Assembly (NCBI RefSeq): GCF_002025665.1
Contig: NZ_CP018786.1
Location: forward strand, 4,650,001-4,714,000
DNA from: Chryseobacterium indologenes
GTDB taxonomy: Bacteria > Bacteroidota > Bacteroidia > Flavobacteriales > Weeksellaceae
Direction of reading: 5' to 3'
Length of the DNA: 64,000 nucleotides
A program made the translations under genes and the position numbers. The stretch's first letter is position 1. Each line of letters starts with the position of its first letter. The notes below the pieces were generated by a model. The model was given only the letters and a program-made list of their open reading frames with translations. It searched no databases and was not told the origin of the DNA. Positions 25,352-34,415 of this stretch are shown here, one piece after another.

Positions 25352-27220
25352 TTATTTGATAATCAACTTTGAAGACTTACTGTCTTTTCCATTAGAAACC
25401 TGAATCATATAAACTCCTTTTTCTAATTGCTGGTCTACTTTGAAAACACCATTTCCTTCTTCAGATACAGATGGACTTGATACCAATCTTCCTGACATAT
25501 CAGAAATAGAAACTTTCAGATTTTTACCATTTTTAGCTTTAATGAAGATTTTATCTCCGGTTGCTACCGGATTAGGATAAACAGTTAAGTCACTATTATC
25601 AGCTTTCACTTCACTTGTTCCTAAGTTGGTAACAAATTTTACAGTATAATCTTCAACCTGTCCGTACTTTAATTGTCCACAAGGAGTCATGTTAGAATTC
25701 TCATCATCTACAAGCACTCTCATTCTTAGTGGAGTATTCAATACTACTGAAGCCGGAGCTGTAATGGTAGTACTGTAAGTACCTACTAAAGTAACAGGAT
25801 CTGCAATAATATTATCAGCCGAGCCTACAAGTTCAGAAGCTTCAAACGTTCCGTTATTATTATAATCGATCCATACTCTTATATCATTATTTGAATCTGA
25901 TACATTCACCTGAAGATTATGAGTTCCCGTTGCAGAAAGTTCAGTTGATGTTGCTCTTAAGCAGCTTGCTCCTGTATAATCTTCATAGAAATTAGCCGCA
26001 CTCTGCCAATATCCTGTTGATGCATTATTGATATTTCCTAGTTTTACTAAAGTAGGACCAACGAAATAGTTACTTGGTGTCGTAATACCTGTTGGATTAC
26101 ATGTAGCAGCAATAGGAGTTCCAATAGCTGCTCCAGCAGAAGGAGCTGTTGCTCCCAATGAAGTACTTAGTCCTCCTTTCATCAAGAAGAAATAAAGAGC
26201 TGCTCTATCATGTTGTCCATTAGTAAATTTAAATGCTGATGGATTTGTATAGTTCATCATATTATACTGTACTCCCTGATAGTTCACCCCTGAACAATAA
26301 TTCATATCATTATTGGTAGGTGCCGGAAAATCATTCAACAAGCTTCTGGATCTTTCTGTATCACAAACCTGATCATCATCATTCTCACAGTTACCCGTAG
26401 TTGGTGGACAGAAATTAGTAGTTGTATCTCCTTGTGGTGCATCCGGATTTACATTTCCAAAAGTATGAAGTAATCCCATACTATGTCCAAATTCGTGTGC
26501 CAGAGTAATATCATCCTGTAGTGTAACTACAAAAGATTTCATAAAGGATTCATAAGAAGAATCAGGATTTTGAGGTAATCCTGCCCATCCCATGATACCA
26601 TAAGTACCACCGCCATCTACTTTATTCATAATATAAATATTGAAGTAAGATGCTTCCGGCCAGTGAGGAGCAATAGTTTTTACCTGTGCTGTTGTAACTC
26701 CATTGGCTCCGTTACGCTTTACTCCATAAGTATCATATCCTGTAAGAGTTCCTCCGTTATATCGAACAATCCCTGTAGTGGCATTACAGCTAGGGTCTCT
26801 TTTAGCCAACACCAATTTAATCGGCATCGTAGCAGCATTACCAAAATCTGGAGGTACTCCCTGAGCCCACTGATAAGTCCCTGCATACATTTGATTACAA
26901 TGATCCAACCAAGCCTGAATTTGTGCATCACTCTTATTATAAGCTGAACCAATAGCAGCACCAGTAGGTGCTATTACGTGTACTACTACAGGAATTTCGT
27001 AAACTCCATTTACAATTTTGTATGCACTTCCATTTTTAGCAGTAGTATTTTGATTACCGCTAATAATTTTGTTACGGATATTGCGAATCATTTCATCAAT
27101 TTCCGTATTCTGTTTTTGGTGTACTCTCTGTTCATTATCAAAGTCACACCAATCTTTTTTTTGCTGTGCAGATACTGAAAGGGATAGTAACAAAGCCCCA
27201 CAAAGGATAGTTTTCTTCAT
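25352..27220 (-). CDS. M43 (pappalysin-like) metalloprotease with GEVED and T9SS sorting domains
   Basis: 622 residues. Signal peptide MKKTILCGALLLSLSVSAQ. The M43 catalytic domain (about 60-350) has the zinc motif AHEFGHSMGLLHTFG at about residue 240 (HExxHxxGxxH) and the Met-turn region VQYNMMNYTNPS. A GEVED-type domain follows (about 430-530; VWIDYNNNGTFEASELVG, YGQVEDYTVKF), then a type A sorting domain (LTVYPNPVATGDKIFIKAKN ... LEKGVYMIQVSNG). Secreted collagenase/gelatinase-like proteases of this class are common extracellular enzymes in Chryseobacterium; substrate unknown here. Confidence 0.93.
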   Translation of the reverse strand: MKKTILCGALLLSLSVSAQQKKDWCDFDNEQRVHQKQNTEIDEMIRNIRNKIISGNQNTTAKNGSAYKIVNGVYEIPVVVHVIAPTGAAIGSAYNKSDAQIQAWLDHCNQMYAGTYQWAQGVPPDFGNAATMPIKLVLAKRDPSCNATTGIVRYNGGTLTGYDTYGVKRNGANGVTTAQVKTIAPHWPEASYFNIYIMNKVDGGGTYGIMGWAGLPQNPDSSYESFMKSFVVTLQDDITLAHEFGHSMGLLHTFGNVNPDAPQGDTTTNFCPPTTGNCENDDDQVCDTERSRSLLNDFPAPTNNDMNYCSGVNYQGVQYNMMNYTNPSAFKFTNGQHDRAALYFFLMKGGLSTSLGATAPSAGAAIGTPIAATCNPTGITTPSNYFVGPTLVKLGNINNASTGYWQSAANFYEDYTGASCLRATSTELSATGTHNLQVNVSDSNNDIRVWIDYNNNGTFEASELVGSADNIIADPVTLVGTYSTTITAPASVVLNTPLRMRVLVDDENSNMTPCGQLKYGQVEDYTVKFVTNLGTSEVKADNSDLTVYPNPVATGDKIFIKAKNGKNLKVSISDMSGRLVSSPSVSEEGNGVFKVDQQLEKGVYMIQVSNGKDSKSSKLIIK

Positions 27221-27568
27221 TTCACTAATTTAAAAAATTAAACAATTTGAAAATTTACTGCCTTAACATCCTTAATCATGATATTTACAACTAAAAACAA
27301 GCAATAAATTTAAAATTTTATTACAGTTAGTAGGAAAAACTTAACTATTGTTACATTTAAATCAAAAAATAAAATTAATACCAAACCCAATAGAACTAAT
27401 TTTATTTACATTATAATTAAAAAAACAAGGAAAACAAAAACAAATCAATAATTTAAAAAATAGACAATTTAAAATTAACACACTGTCAACCAAATCATTA
27501 AAATAAAATCACAAATAAAAAACCCGCACAAATTGTGCGGGTTTTCATATTTAAATTCAATTATAATT
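27221..27568. other. Intergenic region upstream of the M43 protease
   Basis: 348 bases, very AT-rich, with no open frame. It must hold the M43 promoter on the minus strand, but no clear TAnnTTTG was found; it ends with the guaB terminator. Confidence 0.6.
27519..27550 (-). terminator. guaB: guaB terminator
   Basis: AAAACCCGCACAA (27519-27531) pairs with TTGTGCGGGTTTT (27533-27545), a 13-bp stem with A/T runs on both sides. Confidence 0.9.
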
Positions 27569-29029
27569 TTATAAAGAATAATTCGGAGCTTCCTGTGTAA
27601 TAATTACATCATGCGGGTGAGATTCTTTCAATCCGCTTCCAGTAATCATAACCAATTTTGAGTCTCTTTGAAGGGTTTCAATATCTTTTGCCCCACAATA
27701 TCCCATTCCGGCTCTTAAACCTCCTGTCAATTGGAAAATAACATCTTCCAGTTTTCCTTTATGTGGAACTCTTCCTTCAATTCCTTCCGGGACGAATTTT
27801 TTAGCTTCACTTTGGAAATATCTTTCTTTACCACCTCTCTTCATTGCTGAAAGACTTCCCATTCCCTGGTAAGATTTGAATTTTCTTCCCTGGAAGATAA
27901 TTTCTTCTCCCGGAGCCTCATCTGTACCTGCTAAAAGTGAACCTAACATTACAGCACCTGCACCACTAGCGATAGCTTTTACAATATCTCCGGAAAGTTT
28001 GATACCTCCGTCGCCAATTACTGCTACATTTTGAGATTTAGCATATTCATAAACGTTATAGATAGCAGATAGCTGAGGAACTCCTACTCCGGCAACTACT
28101 CTGGTTGTACAGATAGATCCTGGACCTACTCCTACCTTCAATACGTTTGCTCCTGCTGCAATAAGATCTTTTGCCGCATCTGCTGTTACAATATTCCCAC
28201 CCACAATATCAAGGTTAGGATATGCTTTTCTGATTTCTGAAATTTTATCTAAAACTCCTTTAGAATGACCATGTGCAGAATCGATCGCTACAATATCAAC
28301 TCCGGCCTGTACTAAAGCCTCAATTCTCGTTAATGTATCTTCTCCTACTCCTACTCCTGCTCCTACAATAAGACGACCATTTTCATCTTTATTAGCATTA
28401 GGGTACTCCAACTGATTATCGATATCCTTGATGGTAATTAAACCTACAAGTTTGTTATCTTTATCTACGATAGGAAGTTTTTCAACTCTGTTCTTAAGAA
28501 GGATTTCTTTTGCCTTTTCAAGATTGGTATCTTTGTCTGAAGTGATCAGATTTTCTTTGGTCATGATCTCTTCTACTTTCATATCAAGATTTTCCTGATA
28601 TTTTACATCTCTGTTGGTAATAATTCCGATCAGGACATTATCGGGATCTACTACCGGAAGACCGGAAATCTTATATCTTGACATAAGATCTTTAGCTTCA
28701 CCTAAAGTATGATCTTTAGATAAAGTAACCGGATCAGAGATCATTCCGTTTTCGGAACGTTTTACACGGTTTACCTGAGCTGCCTGCTCAGCGATTGTCA
28801 TGTTTTTGTGGATAAATCCTAACCCTCCAACTCTTGCTAAAGCAATTGCCAGATCAGCTTCAGTAACAGTGTCCATCGCAGCGGAAACTATCGGAACATT
28901 CAGCGTGATTTTGTCGGTAAGTCTTGATTTTAATGAAACCTGGTTAGGTAAAACTTCTGAATAAGAAGGGACTAGAAGAACGTCATCGAAAGTGATGGCT
29001 GTCTCTACAATTTTGTTATGAATAGACAT
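27569..29029 (-). CDS. guaB: Inosine-5'-monophosphate dehydrogenase
   Basis: 486 residues. Oxidises IMP to XMP with NAD+, the committed step of GMP synthesis. N-terminal barrel start TFDDVLLVPSYSEVLP, two CBS domains (about 95-205; GLPVVDPDN, KLPIVDKDNKLVGLI), GAGVGVGEDT, the catalytic Cys loop GPGSICTTRVVAGVGVPQ, the phosphate site GDGGIKLSGD, and the mobile flap YQGMGSLSAM with EGIEGRVPHKG. Length is normal. The -7 box TAATTTTG lies just upstream (29044-29051). Confidence 0.98.
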   Translation of the reverse strand: MSIHNKIVETAITFDDVLLVPSYSEVLPNQVSLKSRLTDKITLNVPIVSAAMDTVTEADLAIALARVGGLGFIHKNMTIAEQAAQVNRVKRSENGMISDPVTLSKDHTLGEAKDLMSRYKISGLPVVDPDNVLIGIITNRDVKYQENLDMKVEEIMTKENLITSDKDTNLEKAKEILLKNRVEKLPIVDKDNKLVGLITIKDIDNQLEYPNANKDENGRLIVGAGVGVGEDTLTRIEALVQAGVDIVAIDSAHGHSKGVLDKISEIRKAYPNLDIVGGNIVTADAAKDLIAAGANVLKVGVGPGSICTTRVVAGVGVPQLSAIYNVYEYAKSQNVAVIGDGGIKLSGDIVKAIASGAGAVMLGSLLAGTDEAPGEEIIFQGRKFKSYQGMGSLSAMKRGGKERYFQSEAKKFVPEGIEGRVPHKGKLEDVIFQLTGGLRAGMGYCGAKDIETLQRDSKLVMITGSGLKESHPHDVIITQEAPNYSL

Positions 29030-29043
29030 CTTTACTTTCTTTG

Positions 29044-29051
29044 CAAAATTA
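29044..29051 (-). promoter_or_regulatory. guaB: -7 promoter box TAATTTTG for guaB
   Basis: Minus-strand match to TAnnTTTG, 14 bases before the guaB ATG. Confidence 0.5.
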
Positions 29052-29121
29052 GGTTATTTTAGTGAGATATGAAAATCCTTTTTGATAGTTTAAATAAAAA
29101 TTAATAATCAATAACTTAAAT

Positions 29122-29150
29122 CAAAAAACCGTCCTTTTATCAGAACGGTT
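29122..29150 (-). terminator. Terminator of the sigma factor/DUF4252 operon
   Basis: On the minus strand AACCGT (29150-29145) pairs with ACGGTT (29132-29127), followed by a T-run (AAAAAA at 29123-29128 on plus). Confidence 0.7.
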
Positions 29151-29268
29151 ATGGTACAAAATAATTGAATAAGTTTGAAACTACTTTATTTATATGTTAA
29201 ATATGAACATTGAAGGTCATTTATGAGGTTTCCATTTTCATCCAGTTTGAATATTTGAGGTGATATGG

Positions 29269-29772
29269 TTATTTATCAGAAACAGAATTAATCATTTTTG
29301 AAATATCATTAGCCGTAAAGCTTCCTTTTACATCTACAAATACCATTTCATTCTTACTGGAACCTACGGTGATCAGCAGATTTTTAATGATCTCTCCGTC
29401 CTGTTTTACTCTAATGTTGACATCCTCTCCATCATGCTTTATGGCAGCCCACTCTTCATAATGATTGTTATTCAAAAACTGGGCATAGTCGTTTAACATT
29501 TCCTTATTCCCATTGGTTACAGTAAGGACTTTTATTTTAGAGGCTTTCTTAACCAGATCTATCGTCTCTTCACTTTCTCCTTCTTCTCTAAGGGCTTTCT
29601 TAATATAAGATTTAGCTAAAACCATAGGCACATTAATACTTGCAAACTGTGCGCCCTTGAAATCATATTTTGAATTCTGAAAAAAATCTATATTCGGCTT
29701 TTCTGAAACAATACACGACTGCATCAGCCCGATTGTCAGAATCATGAGAAAAATGTTTTTAAGAGTCTTCAT
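29269..29772 (-). CDS. DUF4252 lipoprotein
   Basis: 167 residues. Lipoprotein signal MKTLKNIFLMILTIGLMQSC (Cys20). The body is a DUF4252 domain: SINVPMVLAKSYIKKAL, IKVLTVTNGNKEMLNDYAQF, EEWAAIKHDGEDVNIRVK, LLITVGSSKNEMVFVDVKG. Last gene of the operon led by the ECF sigma factor at 31759-32268. Function unknown; the operon pattern suggests an envelope stress or surface remodelling regulon (inference). Confidence 0.88.
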   Translation of the reverse strand: MKTLKNIFLMILTIGLMQSCIVSEKPNIDFFQNSKYDFKGAQFASINVPMVLAKSYIKKALREEGESEETIDLVKKASKIKVLTVTNGNKEMLNDYAQFLNNNHYEEWAAIKHDGEDVNIRVKQDGEIIKNLLITVGSSKNEMVFVDVKGSFTANDISKMINSVSDK

Positions 29773-29785
29773 AGGTTAGTTTTTT

Positions 29786-31078
29786 TTATTTGATTTGTCT
29801 GAGGCTTCCTCCCGAAATCTTGTCCACTTTGGCATCCAGCTCAGGATTTCCTTTCAATTTGACATCAGCTCCTGAAGAAACACTTACTTTTAATTTGTCT
29901 GTAACAAGTAAGGAAAGACTTGCTCCCGAAGTAGATTCTGCTACTGCCGTGGTAATCTTAAGGTCATCGGCCTTGCACGAAGCACCACTGCTGGTTTCTA
30001 TTACTGCAGAAACCGCTTCTCCGGATAGCCTTACACTTGCTCCGCTTGAAGTATCCAGAGCCAATTTCTGCGTGACAAGTTCAGCATTCAAAACAGCACC
30101 AGAGCTCACTACAACAGCGGCAGCCTGTCTAACATTGAAAGCTCCTTTAATAATAGAACCTGATTCCGCATCAATTTCTATGCTGTTCTCATTAACAGGA
30201 TCCACAGCTGTAAAAATACTTCCCGATGAAGTTTTTATACCGTGAAGATTAGGAGCAGAAACGTTCACATTAAGATTTTTAAATCTCAGATTTCGAACGC
30301 CTTTATTATCTACATATATTTTTAGCACTCCGTTTTCCACTTTGGTGATGACATATTTAAGTTTATCAGCATCGGCAATTACTTTTACACTTCTGGTATT
30401 TTCCTGCTTGAAGGTAACATTTACTCCCACGCTGGCATCTATTTTTGAAAACTCACCTACATTTCTGCTATCTCCATTCAGGTAAGAAGATGTATTCTCC
30501 TTCTCCGAAGTAAGGCTGCTTTTCATGGTACTTGTCACAGAAGAAGTAATTGTTTCACCGGAATTAATGATTTTGTTTACATCTGACAGTTTCATTTTTC
30601 CATTAAGAATAAATATAATATTCTCTTCTTTGGAATCCACATTGAACACAAGATTTTCCAGATAATTATCTTTTTCCTCTTCGGCCAGAAATTTCATGGA
30701 AGTACCGTCACTGCTCATGGACATCAGTTCATTAAAATTCAGGGATCGTAAAGCTTTGTTTACCCGATCTGTCTTCTCTTCGTTCATTTTTATATTCGCA
30801 AGATTTTCATCTTTTAAACGATCGGGGAAAGTGATTTTGGGGATAATCAGAATTTTCAACCCTTCTACTTCGTTCAAAATTGGCTTTATCTTTCCTACGT
30901 AAGCATCATTAACATCAATGGTATTCAGTAGTTTGAACATTGGCTTCTTGATATTGATGGATGTTACTCCTCCATTTTTTTCAAAATCCTGAAAAAGCTT
31001 GTTCAGTTTGTCAGTCTGTGCAGAAGATGTTGCAAAGCTGCTTAGCATTATGGCTATTATAAAAAATATTTTTTTCAT
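29786..31078 (-). CDS. DUF4252 and GIN (DUF2807) adhesin-head fusion protein
   Basis: 430 residues from ATG 31078; the upstream extension to 31120 has no signal peptide at its start and overlaps the preceding stop. Signal peptide ends ...SSFATSSAQ. Residues about 22-180 are a DUF4252 domain (FKLLNTIDVNDAYVGKI, VEGLKILIIPK, IIFILNGKMKLSDVNK). Residues about 210-430 are a GIN-type head domain, a parallel beta-helix with repeated Ser-Ser-Gly turns (KTSSGSIF, VSSGAVLN, TSSGASVR, TSSGASCK, VSSGADVK). Periplasmic or cell-surface protein. The fusion places both domains in one chain next to a stand-alone DUF4252 lipoprotein. Confidence 0.85.
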   Translation of the reverse strand: MKKIFFIIAIMLSSFATSSAQTDKLNKLFQDFEKNGGVTSINIKKPMFKLLNTIDVNDAYVGKIKPILNEVEGLKILIIPKITFPDRLKDENLANIKMNEEKTDRVNKALRSLNFNELMSMSSDGTSMKFLAEEEKDNYLENLVFNVDSKEENIIFILNGKMKLSDVNKIINSGETITSSVTSTMKSSLTSEKENTSSYLNGDSRNVGEFSKIDASVGVNVTFKQENTRSVKVIADADKLKYVITKVENGVLKIYVDNKGVRNLRFKNLNVNVSAPNLHGIKTSSGSIFTAVDPVNENSIEIDAESGSIIKGAFNVRQAAAVVVSSGAVLNAELVTQKLALDTSSGASVRLSGEAVSAVIETSSGASCKADDLKITTAVAESTSGASLSLLVTDKLKVSVSSGADVKLKGNPELDAKVDKISGGSLRQIK

Positions 31079-31094
31079 GAGATTGATCTGATTT

Positions 31095-31784
31095 TTAGTA
31101 TTCGCTGTCAAGATTTTCATTTTTTTGGGAAGATGCTACTGTTTTTTTAAACTCGTTTCCTAATTTCATAAAGGAGTATCGTGTAACATCCAGGGCTTCT
31201 TTTTCACTACTAATTCTTTTTCCGTTTACAATGACATAAGAGTCATTATAAGCTGTTGCAGAATCATTTAAATTTTTATTCGGGAAGGAAGAATTATCAA
31301 CATATCTAGGTTTTCTTTCTTTTTTAAGCCTTCCTCTTTTGGGCAGAATTTCGTCCATAACATCTTTTTCTGCCACCTGGTTATCCTGAAAAACAGAATC
31401 TTTTTTCACTCCGGAAATAGAATCTGTATGATTCACGGCAACCTGTTCCTGATGATCACTGTTTTCTTCAATAAACCCGGATTTCTGTTTTAAGATCTCG
31501 TCTTTTACCAGTTTTTCTCTATCCAGGGCATCTGCTGTCCTGGAATTATTATAATTAATAAATAAGCCGATACCGAAAACCATCATTACACTGGCGGCCA
31601 TCCAGAACCATTTGGGGAAAGAAGGTTTCTTTTTTTCGCCCAGTGGGATGATAGGTGCCATATTCTGTTCAGGCTCCGCACCTTCTGCAGTCTGAAGAAA
31701 GTCTTCAAAACTCCAGTCCATTTTTTCTTCCTTAATATCCCGGAAGACTTCGTTGTATTTATCTTGTAATTGATCTTTTTTCAT
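31095..31784 (-). CDS. Single-pass membrane protein, candidate anti-sigma factor
   Basis: 229 residues. The cytoplasmic N-terminus (about 1-52; KMDWSFEDFLQTAEG) is followed by one membrane segment (WFWMAASVMMVFGIGLFI, about 58-76) and a charged, low-complexity periplasmic part. Its start overlaps the end of the ECF sigma factor gene by 26 bases. That position and the topology fit an anti-sigma factor, although no zinc-binding anti-sigma motif is seen; this role is inference. Confidence 0.7.
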   Translation of the reverse strand: MKKDQLQDKYNEVFRDIKEEKMDWSFEDFLQTAEGAEPEQNMAPIIPLGEKKKPSFPKWFWMAASVMMVFGIGLFINYNNSRTADALDREKLVKDEILKQKSGFIEENSDHQEQVAVNHTDSISGVKKDSVFQDNQVAEKDVMDEILPKRGRLKKERKPRYVDNSSFPNKNLNDSATAYNDSYVIVNGKRISSEKEALDVTRYSFMKLGNEFKKTVASSQKNENLDSEY

Positions 31785-32268
31785 AGCTCATCAGTTGTGA
31801 GATTTGTTCTTTTACTTTTTGTCTCGCACGCATCAGGTTTACCCTTACTGCATTTTCCTCCATTTCCAGCATTTCAGAAATTTCGGAAACATCATACTCT
31901 TCTACATCTTTCAAGTGGATGACCATCTTCTGTTTTTCAGGGAGCTGATTGATAAATCCTACAATATGTTCCTTAAGGTTATCAACTTCCATACTGTAAA
32001 GCTCCGAGCGATGAAGCTGCATATCCGCAAAGCCGATCTTTACATCATGATGCTTCAGGCGGTTCAGGCATTCGTTCCGGACAGACTTCAGCGCATAGGA
32101 TTTAAAATTCCCGAATTGCTCAAGCTCATCCCTCTTCTGCCAAAACTTCATCATGAGATCCTGTACTACATCTTCTGCTTCATCACTGCTCATGACAAAC
32201 CGCTTCGCAAAACGATACATCTCGTCTTTGAGAATAAACACCGTATTCTTGAAAGTTTCTTGGGTCAT
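31759..32268 (-). CDS. ECF-type RNA polymerase sigma factor
   Basis: 169 residues. Region 2 (MYRFAKRFVMSSDEAEDVVQ, DLMMKFWQKRDELEQFGNFK, YALKSVRNECLNRLK) and region 4 (LPEKQKMVIHLKDVEEYDVS, EISEMLEMEENAVRVNLMRA, RQKVKEQ) are complete. It leads an operon with a membrane protein and two DUF4252 proteins. Target promoters are unknown. Confidence 0.95.
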   Translation of the reverse strand: MTQETFKNTVFILKDEMYRFAKRFVMSSDEAEDVVQDLMMKFWQKRDELEQFGNFKSYALKSVRNECLNRLKHHDVKIGFADMQLHRSELYSMEVDNLKEHIVGFINQLPEKQKMVIHLKDVEEYDVSEISEMLEMEENAVRVNLMRARQKVKEQISQLMSYEKRSITR

Positions 32269-32443
32269 GAGTTTTGTTTCTTATAGGTAAGACAATTGCC
32301 ATTACTTATCTATTACATCAAAAATAAAAAAACTTTGAAAAATTTTGATATTTTTTATTTTTTGACCCAATACTCCCTGAGCCAAACTACTTCAAAATCA
32401 CAATATTTCTTTCCCAAAAGATACTATACATTACGGAAACCAG

Positions 32444-32494
32444 TAACTCTACACACTATTATTTCGATTTATTATTCACATATTTGTAGAGTTA
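32444..32494. repeat. 10-bp inverted repeat upstream of the JAMM-like lipoprotein
   Basis: TAACTCTACA (32444-32453) and TGTAGAGTTA (32485-32494) are perfect complements separated by 31 bases, 44 bases before the next ATG. A near -7 box CATATTTG overlaps the second arm, so this could be an operator pair or a transcript hairpin. Confidence 0.5.
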
Positions 32495-32537
32495 TCAAAG
32501 TTTTTTTTATATTTAACACCATAAAAACCAAATACTA

Positions 32538-32846
32538 ATGATGAAAAAAACTATTTTCCGGCTATGCTTTCTGCTTACCATTCTATCTACCTTATGGTGC
32601 TGCCGGAATGAAGAATTCTCTACAGAAGATTCTTCTCAGCAACGTTCTTATAATTCTTCAGCAAGATTTGCATCAAAGAGTTTCTGGAAGGAAGACGAAG
32701 TGTACATCAATAAGGTACAACAGGTATTTATGAAAGTAGCCAATATGGAGCACGTAAAAAACAGATATGGGGATCTGTACTGGGATTATGCCATGACTTT
32801 CGGCCAGTTTGGAAAGCTATCTTTTGGTTCCTGTAGTAAAAGATAA
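32538..32846 (+). pseudogene. 5' part of a frameshifted lipoprotein gene
   Basis: 102 codons. Lipoprotein-type N-terminus (MMKKTIFRLCFLLTILSTLW then CC), a Ser-rich stretch, then WKEDEVYINKVQQVFMKVA and YGDLYWDYAMTFGQF. At about 32810 the frame breaks: skipping one base of the GG pair in TTTGGAAAGC continues as ESYLLVPVVKDN in the frame of the next entry. Without the skip it reads 11 aberrant residues to a stop. A one-base insertion (mutation or sequencing error) is the simplest explanation; otherwise one lipoprotein of about 423 residues. Confidence 0.7.
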
Positions 32847-33810
32847 CAGAGTAGTTTTGCTGATGGAAGCTGTAAGAGAAGGAAATAAAGTCTATTTTTT
32901 TGAAAAAGAAGACAAAGGGAAAATTGATTTCTTCCAGGCTGTTATCTTTTCCAAGATCACCGATTATGGGGAGAAAACAGATTCTCAAAACTCAACCTCG
33001 TCCAGGAACACTCCAGTTTTTCAGTGCAGCACCAGATGGATTACCATAGGATGCACGGACAAAGAACCTAATTGCATTCCGTATACAACATCAGAAACAA
33101 TTTGCAAATGGGTACCTGGTACAACACCCAAAACATTTGATCCTATTGGGATGGATGACGGAGGTGGGAGTGGTTATGAGTACCCGGATCCGCCAGAGGA
33201 AAAAAATCCTTGTGAAAAGACGAAAAGTATTTTAACAAATCCTCAAGTTCAGGCAAAAATTAATGAACTTAAAGCACAGTCTAAAAAAGGTGATGAAATA
33301 GGAGTTATGATAAAAGCTGATGGAACTACATCAGGAATAATCCCTGGAGGGGACCACTATGTAAATTTTGGTGACAAGACAGGTTATGTAGGAGGTTATC
33401 ACAACCATACCCCTACAGGAATACCAATGTTATCACCAAATGATATTGACCAACTTTTAGGCTTTGCAAGAGCACAGCCTACTTCTAATGCTGAAAATGT
33501 AAATAATGCTTATTTGGGAATGGTAGCTACGAATGGTATGCATTATGTTATTATGTTTAGTGGCACTTATGAGAATGCTGTAAAAACTTTTTCACAGGAT
33601 GATTTAAATCATTATAAAGACTTAATGAGTATTAGAAATACTATGTATAAACCTAATAATTATGAAGGATATGAAAAATTATTCTTCAAAATATTAACAG
33701 ATATGGGACTTGAAGGACAGATAAATCTTCAAAGAATAGAAAGTGATGGAGTAATAAAAAACGTAACTAAAAATAACGATGGAACAATCACTGGAAACCC
33801 TTGTTCTTAA
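32809..33810 (+). pseudogene. 3' part of the frameshifted lipoprotein gene, with JAMM-like motif
   Basis: 333 codons; its only start is a TTG inside the overlap with the 5' part, so it is not an independent gene. After the rest of the N-terminal domain (ESYLLVPVVKDNRVVLLMEA, VREGNKVYFFEKEDKGK) and a Cys-rich segment comes a Gly/Pro linker (GMDDGGGSGYEYPDPPEE), then a C-terminal domain of about 190 residues with KKGDEIGVMI and GGYHNHTPTGIPMLSPNDID. This resembles the JAMM/MPN metallopeptidase signature (Glu, HxH, SxxD) with one extra residue between HxH and SxxD. Conserved N-terminus, linker and distinct C-terminal enzyme-like domain recall polymorphic-toxin architecture. Function is inference. 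Confidence 0.6.
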
Positions 33811-33821
33811 AAAGAAAAATT

Positions 33822-34388
33822 ATGAATAGAATAATATTAATATTTGCTTTTTTTTATGTGTTATCTTGCAAAGCACAAGAATACCCTTTAAAAACTGATT
33901 ATTCGGAAGTACCTAATTATTCATATTTGAGAGATACTAATAACGAATTAGATTCATTCATTGGAAATTATACAGCTAATTTTCAAGATAAACAAGTTAC
34001 ATTATACATAAGCAAACAGACTCATGTACTGTTTGAAGTTAGTAAATATAAATATTATAAAGATTTGCTATCTGTAAAGTTTATTATAAAGAATACTTCG
34101 GGAGTAATACTTCAAGATACGAAGAATATAACATTCTCTCCAAACCAATTTAAACATACTATATATAGTCGTTGGATAGAACCAAGTAATATGTTAATAC
34201 TATATTATGGTGGTACTAATTGTGGAGTTGGATGGGGTGATATTTATTTAAAAAAAATAAATCCTACTCAAATATCATGGGAATATCGACCTAATGATAT
34301 TATTCTTGATGATAGCAAGTGTCCTCCGGGAACAGATATAAAAATTTACCTTCCTGAAACAAAGGATTTAATTTTTACAAAACAGTAA
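33822..34388 (+). CDS. DUF6705-like lipoprotein
   Basis: 188 residues from ATG 33822. Lipoprotein signal MNRIILIFAFFYVLSC (lipobox VLSC). The mature part (PNYSYLRDTNNELDSFIGNY, FIIKNTSGVILQDTKNITFS, MLILYYGGTNCGVGWGDIYL, IYLPETKDLIFTKQ) matches my recollection of the DUF6705 family in Chryseobacterium. These often follow lipoproteins of the type encoded just upstream, so it could be a partner or protective protein (inference). Visibly AT-rich. Confidence 0.75.
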   Translation: MNRIILIFAFFYVLSCKAQEYPLKTDYSEVPNYSYLRDTNNELDSFIGNYTANFQDKQVTLYISKQTHVLFEVSKYKYYKDLLSVKFIIKNTSGVILQDTKNITFSPNQFKHTIYSRWIEPSNMLILYYGGTNCGVGWGDIYLKKINPTQISWEYRPNDIILDDSKCPPGTDIKIYLPETKDLIFTKQ

Positions 34389-34415
34389 TATTCTAGTTTA
34401 ATAATATCACAAATA

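Noticed and set aside
29790..30245. 151-codon open frame on the plus strand inside the GIN fusion gene
   Set aside because: It is the antisense of the repetitive Ser-Ser-Gly coding region and has no features of its own.
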